Shown here piece by piece: positions 49,461-58,335 of a stretch of 64,000 nucleotides of DNA. A program made the translations under genes and the position numbers. This DNA is from a bacterium. Lineage in GTDB: Bacteria; Actinomycetota; Thermoleophilia; Solirubrobacterales; Solirubrobacteraceae. Where the stretch lies: NCBI GenBank assembly GCA_021323635.1, contig JAJPKQ010000037.1:62001-126000 (forward strand), in the 5' to 3' direction. Every line of letters starts with the position of its first letter. The stretch's first letter is position 1. The notes below the pieces were generated by a model. That model was not told the DNA's origin. It saw only the letters and a program-made list of their open reading frames with translations, and did no database searches.

Positions 49461-50660
49461 CTACGCGCCAAGCAGCGCGCCGATCCGCTCAAGCGCGCTG
49501 CGCACATCCGCCTCGTCGATGATCAGCGGCGGCGTGAGGCGCAGCGTGGTTGGCCCGGTGGCGTTGATCACCAGCCGCTGCTCAAGCAGCGCCCTGCGCA
49601 CGATCTCGCGCGCGTCGACCGCCAGCTCGGCGCCGAGCATCAGCCCCCGCCCGCGCACCGCCTCGACGCCCGGCAGCGCCGCAAGCCCCGCCCTCAGCAG
49701 CTCGCCCAGGGCGCGCACGCCCTCAAGCAGCTCTTGATCGTCGATCACCGAGAGCGCGGCGAGCGCAGCGGCGCAGATCACCGGCCCGCCACCGAAGGTG
49801 GTCGCATGCTCACCGGGCGCAAAGACGTCCGCGAGCCGCTCGCCGGCGATCAGCGCGCCGATCGGCAGCCCGCCGCCGAGCGCCTTGGCGGTGGTGATCG
49901 CGTCGGGGGTGACCGGCGTCTGCTGGTAGGCCCAGAGCGTGCCCGTGCGGCCCATGCCGCACTGCACCTCGTCGAAGATCAATGCTGCGCCGTGGCGATC
50001 ACAGGCGGCGCGCGCGGCGACCAGGACCTCATCGTCGATCACGTGCACGCCGCTCTCGCCTTGAATCGGCTCGAGCAGCACCGCCGCCGTCCGGTCGCTG
50101 ACGGCTGCGGTGATCGCATCAGCGCTTGGCGCCACCACTGCGATCCCCGGCAGCAGCGGCGCAAAGGGCGCCTGCTTGGACTCCTGGGGGGTCGCCGAGA
50201 GCGCGCCCAGCGTGCGCCCGTGAAAGGCGCCCTCGAGCACGACGATCTCCCCATGCGCGCGCGCCTTGCGCGCCAGCTTGATCGCGGCCTCGTTGGCCTC
50301 CGCGCCGGAGTTGCACAGAAAAACCTTGCCGCCGAGCGAGGAGCGCGCCAGAGCACAGGCCAGCTCAACCTGGGGCTCGGTGTAGAAGAGGTTTGAGACG
50401 TGCATCAGGCGCCCGAGCTGCTCGCGGGCTGCGCCCACCACGCGCGGGTGGCAGTGGCCGGTGTTCGCAACCGCGATCCCCGCCAGGAAGTCCAGATACT
50501 CGTTGCCCGCATAGTCGAACAGCCGGCTGCCGACGCCGCGCGCGAAGGCGACCTCGGCGCGGGCATAGGTCGGCATGATCGCCTCCCGCTCGGCCTCCCT
50601 GAGCTGCTCAGGCAGCGGCACCGGCGTCATCTGCAGCCGCGCGCTCTCGCTCCCGGCCAC
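49461..50660 (-). CDS. argD: Acetylornithine aminotransferase
   Basis: ArgD transaminates N-acetylglutamate semialdehyde to N-acetylornithine with PLP. The 399-residue class III aminotransferase has VFLCNSGAEANEAAIKLARK, EGAFHGRTLGALSATP, LIFDEVQCGMGRTGTLWAYQ, the PLP lysine in TTAKALGGGLPIGAL and HATTFGGGPVICAAA. The GTG start directly follows the argB TAG with no gap; an ATG 11 codons in (MTPVPLPEQ) is possible. It is the last gene of pheST-argCJBD. Confidence 0.96.
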   Translation of the reverse strand: MAGSESARLQMTPVPLPEQLREAEREAIMPTYARAEVAFARGVGSRLFDYAGNEYLDFLAGIAVANTGHCHPRVVGAAREQLGRLMHVSNLFYTEPQVELACALARSSLGGKVFLCNSGAEANEAAIKLARKARAHGEIVVLEGAFHGRTLGALSATPQESKQAPFAPLLPGIAVVAPSADAITAAVSDRTAAVLLEPIQGESGVHVIDDEVLVAARAACDRHGAALIFDEVQCGMGRTGTLWAYQQTPVTPDAITTAKALGGGLPIGALIAGERLADVFAPGEHATTFGGGPVICAAALAALSVIDDQELLEGVRALGELLRAGLAALPGVEAVRGRGLMLGAELAVDAREIVRRALLEQRLVINATGPTTLRLTPPLIIDEADVRSALERIGALLGA

Positions 50661-51533
50661 CTATCCCACCGCCACCTTGGTGCCGATCCCGGCATCGGTG
50701 AAGAGCTCGACAAGCAGCGAGTGGGGCAGACGCCCGTCGATGATGTGCGCCGAGGTCACACCGCCGTCGATCGCCGCCACACACGCTGCCAGCTTCGGCG
50801 CCATGCCCCCCGCAAGCTCGCCCAGCACGGCGCGCACCTCCTCGACGGAGGCCTGCGCGATCACGCTCTCTGCGTCATCGGGGTCGGCGAGCCAGCCGGG
50901 CACGTCGGTCAAGAAGATCAGCTTGTAGGCGCGCAGCGCCCGCGCGACCGCGCCGGCGGCCTCGTCGGCGTTGACGTTGTAGGAGTTGCCATCGCGGTCG
51001 ATGCCCACGGAGGCGATCACGGGGATGTAGTCGGATGCGACATGCTCGATCACATCGACGTTGACGCGCTCGATCTCGCCCACGAAGCCGATGTCCTCGC
51101 CGCCGGGCCCAGCGCGTCGCACACAGCGAAAGAGCATGCCGTCATCGCCCGCCAGCCCGACCGCGGGCTGGCCGTGGCGTGAGAGCCTGGTGACGATCTC
51201 CTTGTTGACCTTGCCGACCAGCACCATCTTTGCCACCTCGACCGTGGCGGCGTCGGAGACGCGCAGACCGCTCACGAAGCGCACCTCCATCCCCAACCGC
51301 TCCATGTAGCCGGTGATCTCGGGCCCCCCGCCGTGGACGACGATCGGGTTCAGGCCGACGTACTTGAGCAGCACCACATCGCGCGCGAACTGCTCGCGCA
51401 GATCCTGGTCGACCATCGCAGCGCCCCCGTACTTGATCACGACCGTCCTGCCGTGGAACTCGCGGATGTAGGGGAGCGCCTCGAGCAGCGTCCCGACCGA
51501 GCGCTCTGCGCTTGCGCGCCGCAGGTCGCTCAT
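50661..51533 (-). CDS. argB: Acetylglutamate kinase
   Basis: ArgB phosphorylates N-acetylglutamate and is often the arginine-feedback point. The 290-residue amino-acid-kinase protein has TVVIKYGGAAMVDQDLREQF, VVHGGGPEITGYMERLGM, NVNADEAAGAVARALRAYKL, LTDVPGWL and GGMAPKLAACVAAIDGG. The N-terminal helix (RASAERSVGTLLEALPYI) typical of arginine-sensitive forms is present. Its ATG overlaps the argJ stop by 4 bases. Confidence 0.97.
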   Translation of the reverse strand: MSDLRRASAERSVGTLLEALPYIREFHGRTVVIKYGGAAMVDQDLREQFARDVVLLKYVGLNPIVVHGGGPEITGYMERLGMEVRFVSGLRVSDAATVEVAKMVLVGKVNKEIVTRLSRHGQPAVGLAGDDGMLFRCVRRAGPGGEDIGFVGEIERVNVDVIEHVASDYIPVIASVGIDRDGNSYNVNADEAAGAVARALRAYKLIFLTDVPGWLADPDDAESVIAQASVEEVRAVLGELAGGMAPKLAACVAAIDGGVTSAHIIDGRLPHSLLVELFTDAGIGTKVAVG

Positions 51534-52804
51534 GTCCTGTACTCCGCGTTGATGCGCACGTACTCGTAGGAGAGGTCGGAGAAGTAGACCTCAGCCTCCT
51601 CGCCGGAGCCTGGCAAGCCGATCTCATACTCGACCTCCGGGATGGCGACGGCCGCTGCCAGCGCCTCCTCGGCGACCGGCAGCGCCGCCCCCGCCGCACA
51701 GACCGGCATGCCCTCGATCGCGACTGAGATCGGCAACACGCCGCCCGCCTCCTGCGCCTGGCGCCGCGCGCTCTCCTGCTCGGAGAGGGCACCACAGGCG
51801 GCCTGCACGATCCGGCCCCAGTTGGGGTCGCCGCCGTGTAGCGCCGCCTTCACCAGCGGCGAGGCCGCGACGGCCCGCGCCGCGATGCGCACCGCCTCGG
51901 CGTCGCCGCCACGCACGCGCACGCGCGCGATGCGCTCTGCGCCCTCCCCGTCGGCCACGATCATCACGGCAAGCTGGCGCAGGAGCGCATCAAGCGCCTG
52001 GGCAAATCGCTCGGTCGTCTCACCCTCCTGCCCAACGGCGACGCCGCTCGCCCCGGATGCGATCAGAAAGACGCTGTCGTTGGTGGAGAGCTGCCCGTCC
52101 ACGCTGATGCGCTCAAAGCTGCGCGCAACCGAGCGCCTGAGCAGCTCCGCGGCGACTCCGGCAGCAAGTGCGGCGTCCGTCTCGATGAAGCAGAGCATCG
52201 TCGCAAAGCGCGGTGAGATCATCCCAGCGCCCTTGCACTGCGCGCTCAGACGCACCTCGCCCCCGGGCAGCTCAACGCCGAGCGCTGCGCGCTTGATCGT
52301 GCGGTCGGTGGTCATGATCGCCTCGGTGAAGTCGCTTGCGCCGCGAGCGCTCAGGCTCGCCGCAAGCCCGGGAATCGCGCCGAGCAGCAGATCGACCGGC
52401 AGCTCATCGGCGATCGAGCCGGTAGAGGCAAGCGCGATGAGCTCAGCGCCGATGCCAAGCGCCTGCGCGGCGGCCACCTGCGTGGCGCGCGCGGAGACGA
52501 TGCCCGCCTGCCCGGTTCCCGCGTTTGCGCACCCTGAGTTGACGAGCACCGCGCGCAGCCGATCGGTTGCGCACTCGCGCGCGGTCACGAGCACCGGCGC
52601 GGCGGGCGCAAGGCTTGAGGTAAGAGCAACGGCGCTCGCCGGCGCCTGCGCGTCGCAGAGAAGCAGCCCGAGGTCACGCCGGCCGGAGCGCTTCAGGCCG
52701 GCCGCCGTGCCGCCCGCCCGAAAGCCCTCCGGAAGCGGCGCCTGCTCGTCGAGCTCCCGCACATGGGCCGGGCGCGCCACCCAGCGCGAGGCAAAGAAGC
52801 TCAC
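51530..52804 (-). CDS. argJ: Glutamate N-acetyltransferase / amino-acid acetyltransferase (bifunctional ArgJ type)
   Basis: ArgJ recycles the acetyl group from acetylornithine to glutamate. The 424-residue precursor has VLVNSGCANAGTGQAG, EAIMTTDRTIKRAALG, and the self-cleavage site in KGAGMISPRFATMLCFI, where the ATML threonine becomes the nucleophile of the beta subunit. Later motifs are FERISVDGQLSTNDSVF and HGGDPNWGRIVQAACG. The GTG at 52804 overlaps the argC stop (GTGA), fixing the start. No argA or separate acetylase lies here, so ArgJ may also start the cycle. Confidence 0.96.
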   Translation of the reverse strand: MSFFASRWVARPAHVRELDEQAPLPEGFRAGGTAAGLKRSGRRDLGLLLCDAQAPASAVALTSSLAPAAPVLVTARECATDRLRAVLVNSGCANAGTGQAGIVSARATQVAAAQALGIGAELIALASTGSIADELPVDLLLGAIPGLAASLSARGASDFTEAIMTTDRTIKRAALGVELPGGEVRLSAQCKGAGMISPRFATMLCFIETDAALAAGVAAELLRRSVARSFERISVDGQLSTNDSVFLIASGASGVAVGQEGETTERFAQALDALLRQLAVMIVADGEGAERIARVRVRGGDAEAVRIAARAVAASPLVKAALHGGDPNWGRIVQAACGALSEQESARRQAQEAGGVLPISVAIEGMPVCAAGAALPVAEEALAAAVAIPEVEYEIGLPGSGEEAEVYFSDLSYEYVRINAEYRT

Positions 52805-53835
52805 AGCAGTCCCTCGCTCTCGGGGAAGCCGAACATCAGGTTCAGGCACTGCAGCGCCTGCGCGGACGTCCCCTTCCAGAGATTGTCGATCGCCGCGAAC
52901 ACCAGCACCTTGCCGGTGTGGCGATCGGCGCGCACGTGCATCCGGCAGAAGTTCGTCTCCCGAACATCTCGGGTTGCGGGGGCGCTGCTTGCCAGCTCCA
53001 CAAAACGCTCCGCCGCGTATGTGCCCTCGAAGAGCTCGACGAGCTCGCGCTCAGCCAACGGCCGAGCGGGCGTGACATAGCAGGAGAGAAGCTCCCCCTG
53101 GTCGATTGGAACGAGGTGCGGCTGGAACTGAACCGGCAGGTCCGCGCCCAGCAGCGCGAGCTGCTCCTCGATCTCAGGGGTATGGCGATGAGCGGCGACG
53201 CGATAGGGGGTGACGCTCTCCCCCGCGGCCGAGAAGTGCGTGAAGGCGCTCGGCGCGCGCCCGGCGCCCGAGACGCCCGTCTTGGCGTCTATCACCACGT
53301 CCTCGATCAGCCCCGCCCGTGCCAGCGGCGCGAGCGCCAGCAGCGCTGCGGTCGGAAAGCAGCCTGGGCAGGCGACCAGCTGCGCCTGCGCCAGCTCCTG
53401 GCGGTGCAGCTCGGGCAGGCCGTAGACCGCCCTGCCGAGCAGCTCGGGATGGGGGTGCTTGCCGTAGTAGGCCTCGTAGTGGGCGGGGTCGCGCAGACGG
53501 AAGTCGGCTGAGAGATCGATAACCCGCACCCCGCGCTCATGCAGGGCCGCGACCACCGGCGCCGCCGCCGCGTGCGGATAGGCGACGACCGCCGCGTCGA
53601 TGTCGTCCGCCGGCTCTGAGCCGAGCTCCTCGATCGGCAGCGGCACACGGTAGCGGGGGTAGACGTCGGCATGGATGTGGCCGACATCAGAGCGACCGGT
53701 CAGACGTGTGAGCGCGAAGGCCGGGTGGCGCCAGAGCAGGTGCGCCGCCAGCGCGCCAGCAAAGCCGGTGGCGCCGATCACCGCAACGCGCGGCCCCGCT
53801 CCGCCGCCCGCCTGGGAGAGGTGAAGCTCGCTCAC
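52801..53835 (-). CDS. argC: N-acetyl-gamma-glutamyl-phosphate reductase
   Basis: ArgC reduces acetylglutamyl phosphate with NADPH. The 344-residue protein has RVAVIGATGFAGALAAHLLW, VIDLSADFRLRDPAHYEAYY, the catalytic cysteine in VACPGCFPTAALLALAPL, KTGVSGAGRAPS, and AHRHTPEIEEQL with the catalytic histidine. It overlaps the pheT stop by 4 bases upstream and argJ by 4 downstream, so arginine genes are translationally tied to the PheRS operon. Confidence 0.97.
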   Translation of the reverse strand: MSELHLSQAGGGAGPRVAVIGATGFAGALAAHLLWRHPAFALTRLTGRSDVGHIHADVYPRYRVPLPIEELGSEPADDIDAAVVAYPHAAAAPVVAALHERGVRVIDLSADFRLRDPAHYEAYYGKHPHPELLGRAVYGLPELHRQELAQAQLVACPGCFPTAALLALAPLARAGLIEDVVIDAKTGVSGAGRAPSAFTHFSAAGESVTPYRVAAHRHTPEIEEQLALLGADLPVQFQPHLVPIDQGELLSCYVTPARPLAERELVELFEGTYAAERFVELASSAPATRDVRETNFCRMHVRADRHTGKVLVFAAIDNLWKGTSAQALQCLNLMFGFPESEGLL

Positions 53836-56426
53836 GGCGCGCCTTCCGCCCCACGCAGCCGCGCACCGACATCCGGCGCCTGTGCGTGCCGCACGGCCCG
53901 ATCCACCAGCTCCTCGACCTCCGCCTCCGAGAGCGTCCGATCGGGCCGACGGAACGTCAGCGAGACCGTCACCGAGCGCGTACCCGCTGCGACCATGTGC
54001 TCGTCCACATAGACGTTCTTGACCGCGATCCGCTCGATCAGCGACTCCCTGCCCTGGGCCGTCGAGATCGCCATCCTCAGCCGCTCCACAGGGACGGAGT
54101 CAGGCAGCTCGAAGGAGAGATCGCGGTAGAGCGCCGGGTATGGCGAGATCGGCTGAAAGCGCCTGCGCACCGCAGCCGCCGCGTCCAGCAGCCGCTCGAG
54201 GTCAAGCTCCAGCGCGACCGCGCCGGAGAGCGGCCCTGCAGGCAGCAGCGGATGCAGCTCGCCCAGCCAGCCGATGACCTCCTCGCCGGCGCTCGCATCC
54301 TCGACCCCCGCGCCCCTGCGCCCCCCGGCGCCGCCTGGAGCCCTGGCTTGGGCAAGCACGATCTCCGTCGCGCGCCCTGGATGCAGAAAGGGATGGCGAC
54401 CGTCGGGCGCCGGGTCGCAGCGAAGCTCGACGCCGAGCGCCTGCGCGATCGCCTCAAGCAGCGCCTTGAGCGCAAAGGCGTCCCAACGCGCAGCGTCCGC
54501 GCCCCGCCAGCTCGCCGGCGCGAGGCGACCGCTTGCAAGGATGCCGAGCATCGTCGCTTCGGCGATCCCGGCCGCAGCGCCCGGATGGGAGCCGCACGCC
54601 CGCCGATCGCGCGCAAAGACGCGCCCGATCTCAAAGAGCGCCAGATCGGAGCGGTCGCGCGCCGCGTTGTAGGCCGCCACACGGCGCAGCGATATGAGCA
54701 GCGTCGTGCGCAGCAGCGCCTGCTCGTCGGAAAGAGGATTCTGCAGCGCCACCGCCGACCCGCGTGGGTCAGCCTCGCCGCCAAAGCGCAGCTCCGCGAC
54801 GTCTTCGGCCGAGCAGAAGCTCCAGCCGGCAATCTCGAAGAGGCCGCGGTCCACCAGCAGATCAGCAAGGCGTCGGCGCAGTCGTTGGCGCGCTGAGAGG
54901 CCGCCGCGCAGGCCGCGAGCTGCGGGCATCGTTGCCGGCAGGCGCTCAAGGCCGTCGATGCGCGCGATCTCCTCGATCAGGTCCGCCTCGCGGCTGACGT
55001 CAGCAGCGCGCCAGGGAGGCACCGTGACGGCAAGGCTTCCGTGCTGCCCCTCGCTCACGCCGAAGCCGAGCGCCACCAAGATCTCCCGCTGGCGCGCGGT
55101 GGGCACCTCCCTGCCCAGCAGTGCCGCCACGCGCGCTGGGCGCAGCGCCACCTCGGGCCCGCCGGCAAGCGCGTCGGGCGCACAGATGTCGATCGTTCCC
55201 TCGGCCGGTCGCGCCTGGCAGACCGCGGCCATCAGTTGCGCGATCAGTGCCTGCGCCCACATGCAGGAGGCCGGATGCAGGCCCCGCTCAAAGCGCGCTG
55301 AGGCCTCGCTGCGCAGGCCGAGCGCATGCGCGCTGCGATGTATGTTCGGCCCATCCCACGTTGCGACCTCGATCAGCACGCGCTTGGTCTCCGCGCTCAC
55401 CTCCGAGCGCTCCCCACCCATCAGCCCCGCGATCGAGGTCGGCCCCTCCTCGTCCGCGATAAGGACCGTCTGCTCGTCGAGCGCGCGCTCCTCGCCGTCG
55501 AGCGTACGCAGCGACTCTCCCGCGCGCGCGAGGCGGACCGTCAGCCGCCGGCCGGCTAGACGATCGAAGTCGAAGGCGTGCGAGGGCTGGCCGCTCAGCA
55601 GCATCACGTAGTTGGTGATGTCGACGACGTTGTTGATCGGGCGCTGCCCGGCCGCCAGCAGCCGCGCTTGCAGCCACAGCGGCGAGGGGCCGATCGCGAC
55701 CTGCTCGAAGAGCCGTGCGGTGAAGCGCGGGCAGAGCTGCGGGCACTCGACGCTGATCTGTACCCCCTCGATCGGCCCTGCGGCGCCGGGATCCTCGCTC
55801 CAGGGCGCCTGCGCGAGCGCTGCGCCGCTTGCCGCATGCAGCTCGCGCGCGACGCCGTAGATCGCCATGCAGTCGGGGCGATTGGGCGTTATCTCAAGCT
55901 CGAGCACCTGTCCGGCAATTGCGAAGACCGCTGCCAGCGGCGTCCCGGGATCGGGCGCGGCACCGTCGCGCAGCGAGCCGGCAAGCAGCGACCGATCGAG
56001 CACTAGGATGCCCTCGGACTCGGCCTCCAAGCCCAGCTCCGCGGCGGAGAGGATCATCCCCGTCGACTGCACGCCGCGCAGCCGTGCGCTGCGCAGCCTG
56101 GTCCCGTCGGGCAGCACCGCTCCAGGCAGCGCAACCGCGACGAGCTGCCCCTCGGCCACGTTGGGGGCGCCGCAGACGATCTGCGCAAGACCCTCCTCCC
56201 CCTGCTCGACGCCGCCCAGGTCCACGCGGCAGACCGAGAGGCGGTCGGCATCGGGGTGGCGCTCGACAGAGCGCACCAGGCCGACGCGGAAGCGGTCTGG
56301 CTCGCGCACACCCAGCGTGTGGATGGCCTCGACCTTGGTGCCCGTCATCGTCAGCAGCTGGGCGATCTCCTCGTCCTCGAGCCGCGGGCTGCAGTACTCC
56401 CGCAGCCACTCCATCGGCACCCTCAT
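53832..56426 (-). CDS. pheT: Phenylalanyl-tRNA synthetase beta subunit
   Basis: PheT completes the (alpha-beta)2 enzyme and edits Tyr-tRNA(Phe). The 864-residue protein starts MRVPMEWLREYCSPRLEDEE and has the OB tRNA-binding domain (about residues 40-150). B3/B4 editing (ITPNRPDCMAIYGVARELHA; YVMLLSGQPSHAFDFDRLAG) and B5 (ALRPARVAALLGREV) follow, then the catalytic-like core and the C-terminal anticodon-binding fold (FQPISPYPALYRDLSFELPD to YVDEHMVAAG). The ATG at 56426 is 13 bases after the pheS stop. The track's extra 244 residues are a pheS shadow. Confidence 0.96.
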   Translation of the reverse strand: MRVPMEWLREYCSPRLEDEEIAQLLTMTGTKVEAIHTLGVREPDRFRVGLVRSVERHPDADRLSVCRVDLGGVEQGEEGLAQIVCGAPNVAEGQLVAVALPGAVLPDGTRLRSARLRGVQSTGMILSAAELGLEAESEGILVLDRSLLAGSLRDGAAPDPGTPLAAVFAIAGQVLELEITPNRPDCMAIYGVARELHAASGAALAQAPWSEDPGAAGPIEGVQISVECPQLCPRFTARLFEQVAIGPSPLWLQARLLAAGQRPINNVVDITNYVMLLSGQPSHAFDFDRLAGRRLTVRLARAGESLRTLDGEERALDEQTVLIADEEGPTSIAGLMGGERSEVSAETKRVLIEVATWDGPNIHRSAHALGLRSEASARFERGLHPASCMWAQALIAQLMAAVCQARPAEGTIDICAPDALAGGPEVALRPARVAALLGREVPTARQREILVALGFGVSEGQHGSLAVTVPPWRAADVSREADLIEEIARIDGLERLPATMPAARGLRGGLSARQRLRRRLADLLVDRGLFEIAGWSFCSAEDVAELRFGGEADPRGSAVALQNPLSDEQALLRTTLLISLRRVAAYNAARDRSDLALFEIGRVFARDRRACGSHPGAAAGIAEATMLGILASGRLAPASWRGADAARWDAFALKALLEAIAQALGVELRCDPAPDGRHPFLHPGRATEIVLAQARAPGGAGGRRGAGVEDASAGEEVIGWLGELHPLLPAGPLSGAVALELDLERLLDAAAAVRRRFQPISPYPALYRDLSFELPDSVPVERLRMAISTAQGRESLIERIAVKNVYVDEHMVAAGTRSVTVSLTFRRPDRTLSEAEVEELVDRAVRHAQAPDVGARLRGAEGAP

Positions 56427-56439
56427 CTCTGCGCACCGC

Positions 56440-57531
56440 TCAACGCAGCTGCTCCAGGAAGCGCACGTCGTTCTCGAAGTACAGGCGCAGGTCGGGGATC
56501 CCGTAGCGGAGCATCGCGATGCGCTCGATCCCCATCCCCCACGCGAAGCCCTGCACGCGCTCAGGGTCGTACCCGGGCGTATTTGCCGCGGTGTCCGGCA
56601 CCGCCGCAAAGACGTTTGGATCGACCTCGCCGGCGCCCAGCACCTCCAGCCAGCCCTCTCCCTTGCAGAGCGCGCAGCGACTACCATCGGCGAGATCGCC
56701 GCGCCCCGAGCAGGCAAAGCAGGAGACATCCACCTCCACCGAGGGCTCGGTGAAGGGGAAGAAGTGCGGCCGCAGCCGCACCTCGCGCTCGCTCCCGAAG
56801 ACGGCGCGCGCAAATGCAAGCAGCGTGCCCTTGAGGTCAGCAAGGGTGATCCCCTCGCCCACAGCAAGCCCCTCCAGCTGGTGGAACTGGGGCGTGTGGG
56901 TAGCGTCGGAGTCCGGGCGGTAGACACGACCCGGAATGACGACAAAGAGCGGCGGCGGATGGGCTTCCATGGCCCGGATCTGCATCGGTGAGGTGTGCGT
57001 GCGTAGCAAGAGCCGCGCGCCCTCGCCGCCGTGCGTCTCGGCGTCGATGTAGAAGGTGTCGCTCTCATCGCGCGCGGGGTGCGTCGGGCTGTGATTGAGC
57101 GCATCGAAGTTGTAGTGGACGGTCTCGATCTCCGGGCCTTCGAGCACGCTGTAGCCAAGCCCGATGAAGATGTCCTCGAGCTCGCGCGTGAGCGCGCTGA
57201 TCACATGTGCGGCCCCGACCGCGAGCGGCGGGTCCCCCGGGAGCGTCAGGTCATCGCGCTCGCGCGCCAAGCGCTCATCCAGCTCGCTCACTCTCAGCGC
57301 GTGCGCCCGCGCCTCGATCTCCGCCTCGATCTGCGCGCGTGCCTCGTTGGCCGCGCGCCCGACCTTCCCTCGCTCTGCGTCAGACAGCATGCGCACCTCG
57401 CGCAGCAACAGCGGCAGGCGCGCCTTGCGTCCCAGGAAGCGCACGCGCAGCGCCTCGAGCTCCGAGCTGCTTGCGGCGCCCCTGATCGCGACCAGCGCCT
57501 CGCTGCGAATGCTCTCGATCTGCTCGATCAT
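56440..57531 (-). CDS. pheS: Phenylalanyl-tRNA synthetase alpha subunit
   Basis: PheS is the class II catalytic subunit. The 363-residue protein has an N-terminal coiled coil for tRNA contact, motif 2 region TFYIDAETHGGEGARLLLRT, GRVYRPDSDATHTPQFHQLE, and motif 3 GFAWGMGIERIAMLRYGIPD. It also contains a four-cysteine cluster (CFACSGRGDLADGSRCALCKG) known in PheS proteins of several phyla, likely a zinc site. It heads the pheST-argCJBD transcription unit. Confidence 0.97.
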   Translation of the reverse strand: MIEQIESIRSEALVAIRGAASSSELEALRVRFLGRKARLPLLLREVRMLSDAERGKVGRAANEARAQIEAEIEARAHALRVSELDERLARERDDLTLPGDPPLAVGAAHVISALTRELEDIFIGLGYSVLEGPEIETVHYNFDALNHSPTHPARDESDTFYIDAETHGGEGARLLLRTHTSPMQIRAMEAHPPPLFVVIPGRVYRPDSDATHTPQFHQLEGLAVGEGITLADLKGTLLAFARAVFGSEREVRLRPHFFPFTEPSVEVDVSCFACSGRGDLADGSRCALCKGEGWLEVLGAGEVDPNVFAAVPDTAANTPGYDPERVQGFAWGMGIERIAMLRYGIPDLRLYFENDVRFLEQLR

Positions 57532-57601
57532 CGGGCCGTCACGTTAATGCAAGGGCCGGCCTGCTCCCGGCTTGAGGACGACCCGGCGCCCGGGGGCGCC
57601 A

Positions 57602-57952
57602 CTAGGCTCGCTCGCGCGCGGCTGCCGCGATCTGAGCGAAAGCCTCTGGGTCACGGACAGCCATGTCCGCAAGCACCTTGCGATCGAGCTCGATCCCGGC
57701 CTGCGCCAGACCGTGCATAAAGCGCGAGTAGCTCATGCCCTCCCGGCGGGCGGCGGCATTGATGCGCGTGATCCAAAGACGCCGAAAGTCGCGCTTGCGG
57801 GCACGACGGTCGCGGTAGGCGTAGGCGTCCGCCCGCATCAGCGCCTCTTTGGCGCGCTTGTACCCGGAGTGCGCCTCACCTCGATAGCCCTTGGTCAGCG
57901 CCAGCGTCGCACGCCGCTTCTTGCGGGCGTGTATCGAGCGCTTGATCCTCAT
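57602..57952 (-). CDS. rplT: Ribosomal protein L20
   Basis: L20 binds 23S rRNA early in assembly and often represses its own operon. The 116-residue basic protein has [40 protein letters not shown] and [20 protein letters not shown], all L20 hallmarks. Its ATG overlaps the rpmI stop by 4 bases. In this genome the usual upstream infC is separated from rpmI by a gene on the other strand. Confidence 0.97.
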   Translation of the reverse strand: MRIKRSIHARKKRRATLALTKGYRGEAHSGYKRAKEALMRADAYAYRDRRARKRDFRRLWITRINAAARREGMSYSRFMHGLAQAGIELDRKVLADMAVRDPEAFAQIAAAARERA

Positions 57953-58155
57953 CTCACGCTGCCCTCGCCCAGCAGCCGCCGCACGCGCGCACCGTCGTTG
58001 GCGGAGATCTCCGCGGGCCCGTTGAGCGCACGCTTGCGCTTGGGTGGCTTCTTCTCAAGGATGTGGCTCGTGAAGGCGTGGCGGCCCCGCAGCTTGCCGG
58101 TGCCGGTCACCTTGAAGCGCTTCTTCGCGCCAGAGTGGGTCTTCATCTTGGGCAT
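57949..58155 (-). CDS. rpmI: Ribosomal protein L35
   Basis: The 68-residue L35 reads [20 protein letters not shown] and then [19 protein letters not shown], the standard signature. The ATG at 58155 is used, as the track extends the frame upstream without support. It forms an overlapping pair with rplT. Its own promoter must lie in the 180-base divergent region shared with the phosphoesterase gene. Confidence 0.95.
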   Translation of the reverse strand: MPKMKTHSGAKKRFKVTGTGKLRGRHAFTSHILEKKPPKRKRALNGPAEISANDGARVRRLLGEGSVR

Positions 58156-58241
58156 CGCTGGGGAGCAGTATGCCAGAGCGCCGCCACAAGCGCCCGGTTG
58201 CAGGCTCCTCGCGGGGTCGCGACGGATCGCGCGCAACGCGC

Positions 58242-58279
58242 CGTTAGCGAAGTCTCGCACAGCTCTAACGCAGCGCTAA
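58242..58279. promoter_or_regulatory. Repeated TTAGCG/CGCTAA-type elements in a divergent promoter
   Basis: CGTTAG (58242-58247) and CTAACG (58265-58270) are perfect inverted repeats, and CGCTAA (58274-58279) pairs with the overlapping TTAGCG. They lie between the divergent rpmI and phosphoesterase starts. A -10-like GATAAC is present near 58312, about 20 bases before the phosphoesterase start. This looks like an operator, but no regulator is identified. Confidence 0.35.
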
Positions 58280-58335
58280 TCGCAAACGCGCCAGCGCGGC
58301 GACGTCCCCCGATAACGTATCCCCGCGCGTTGATC

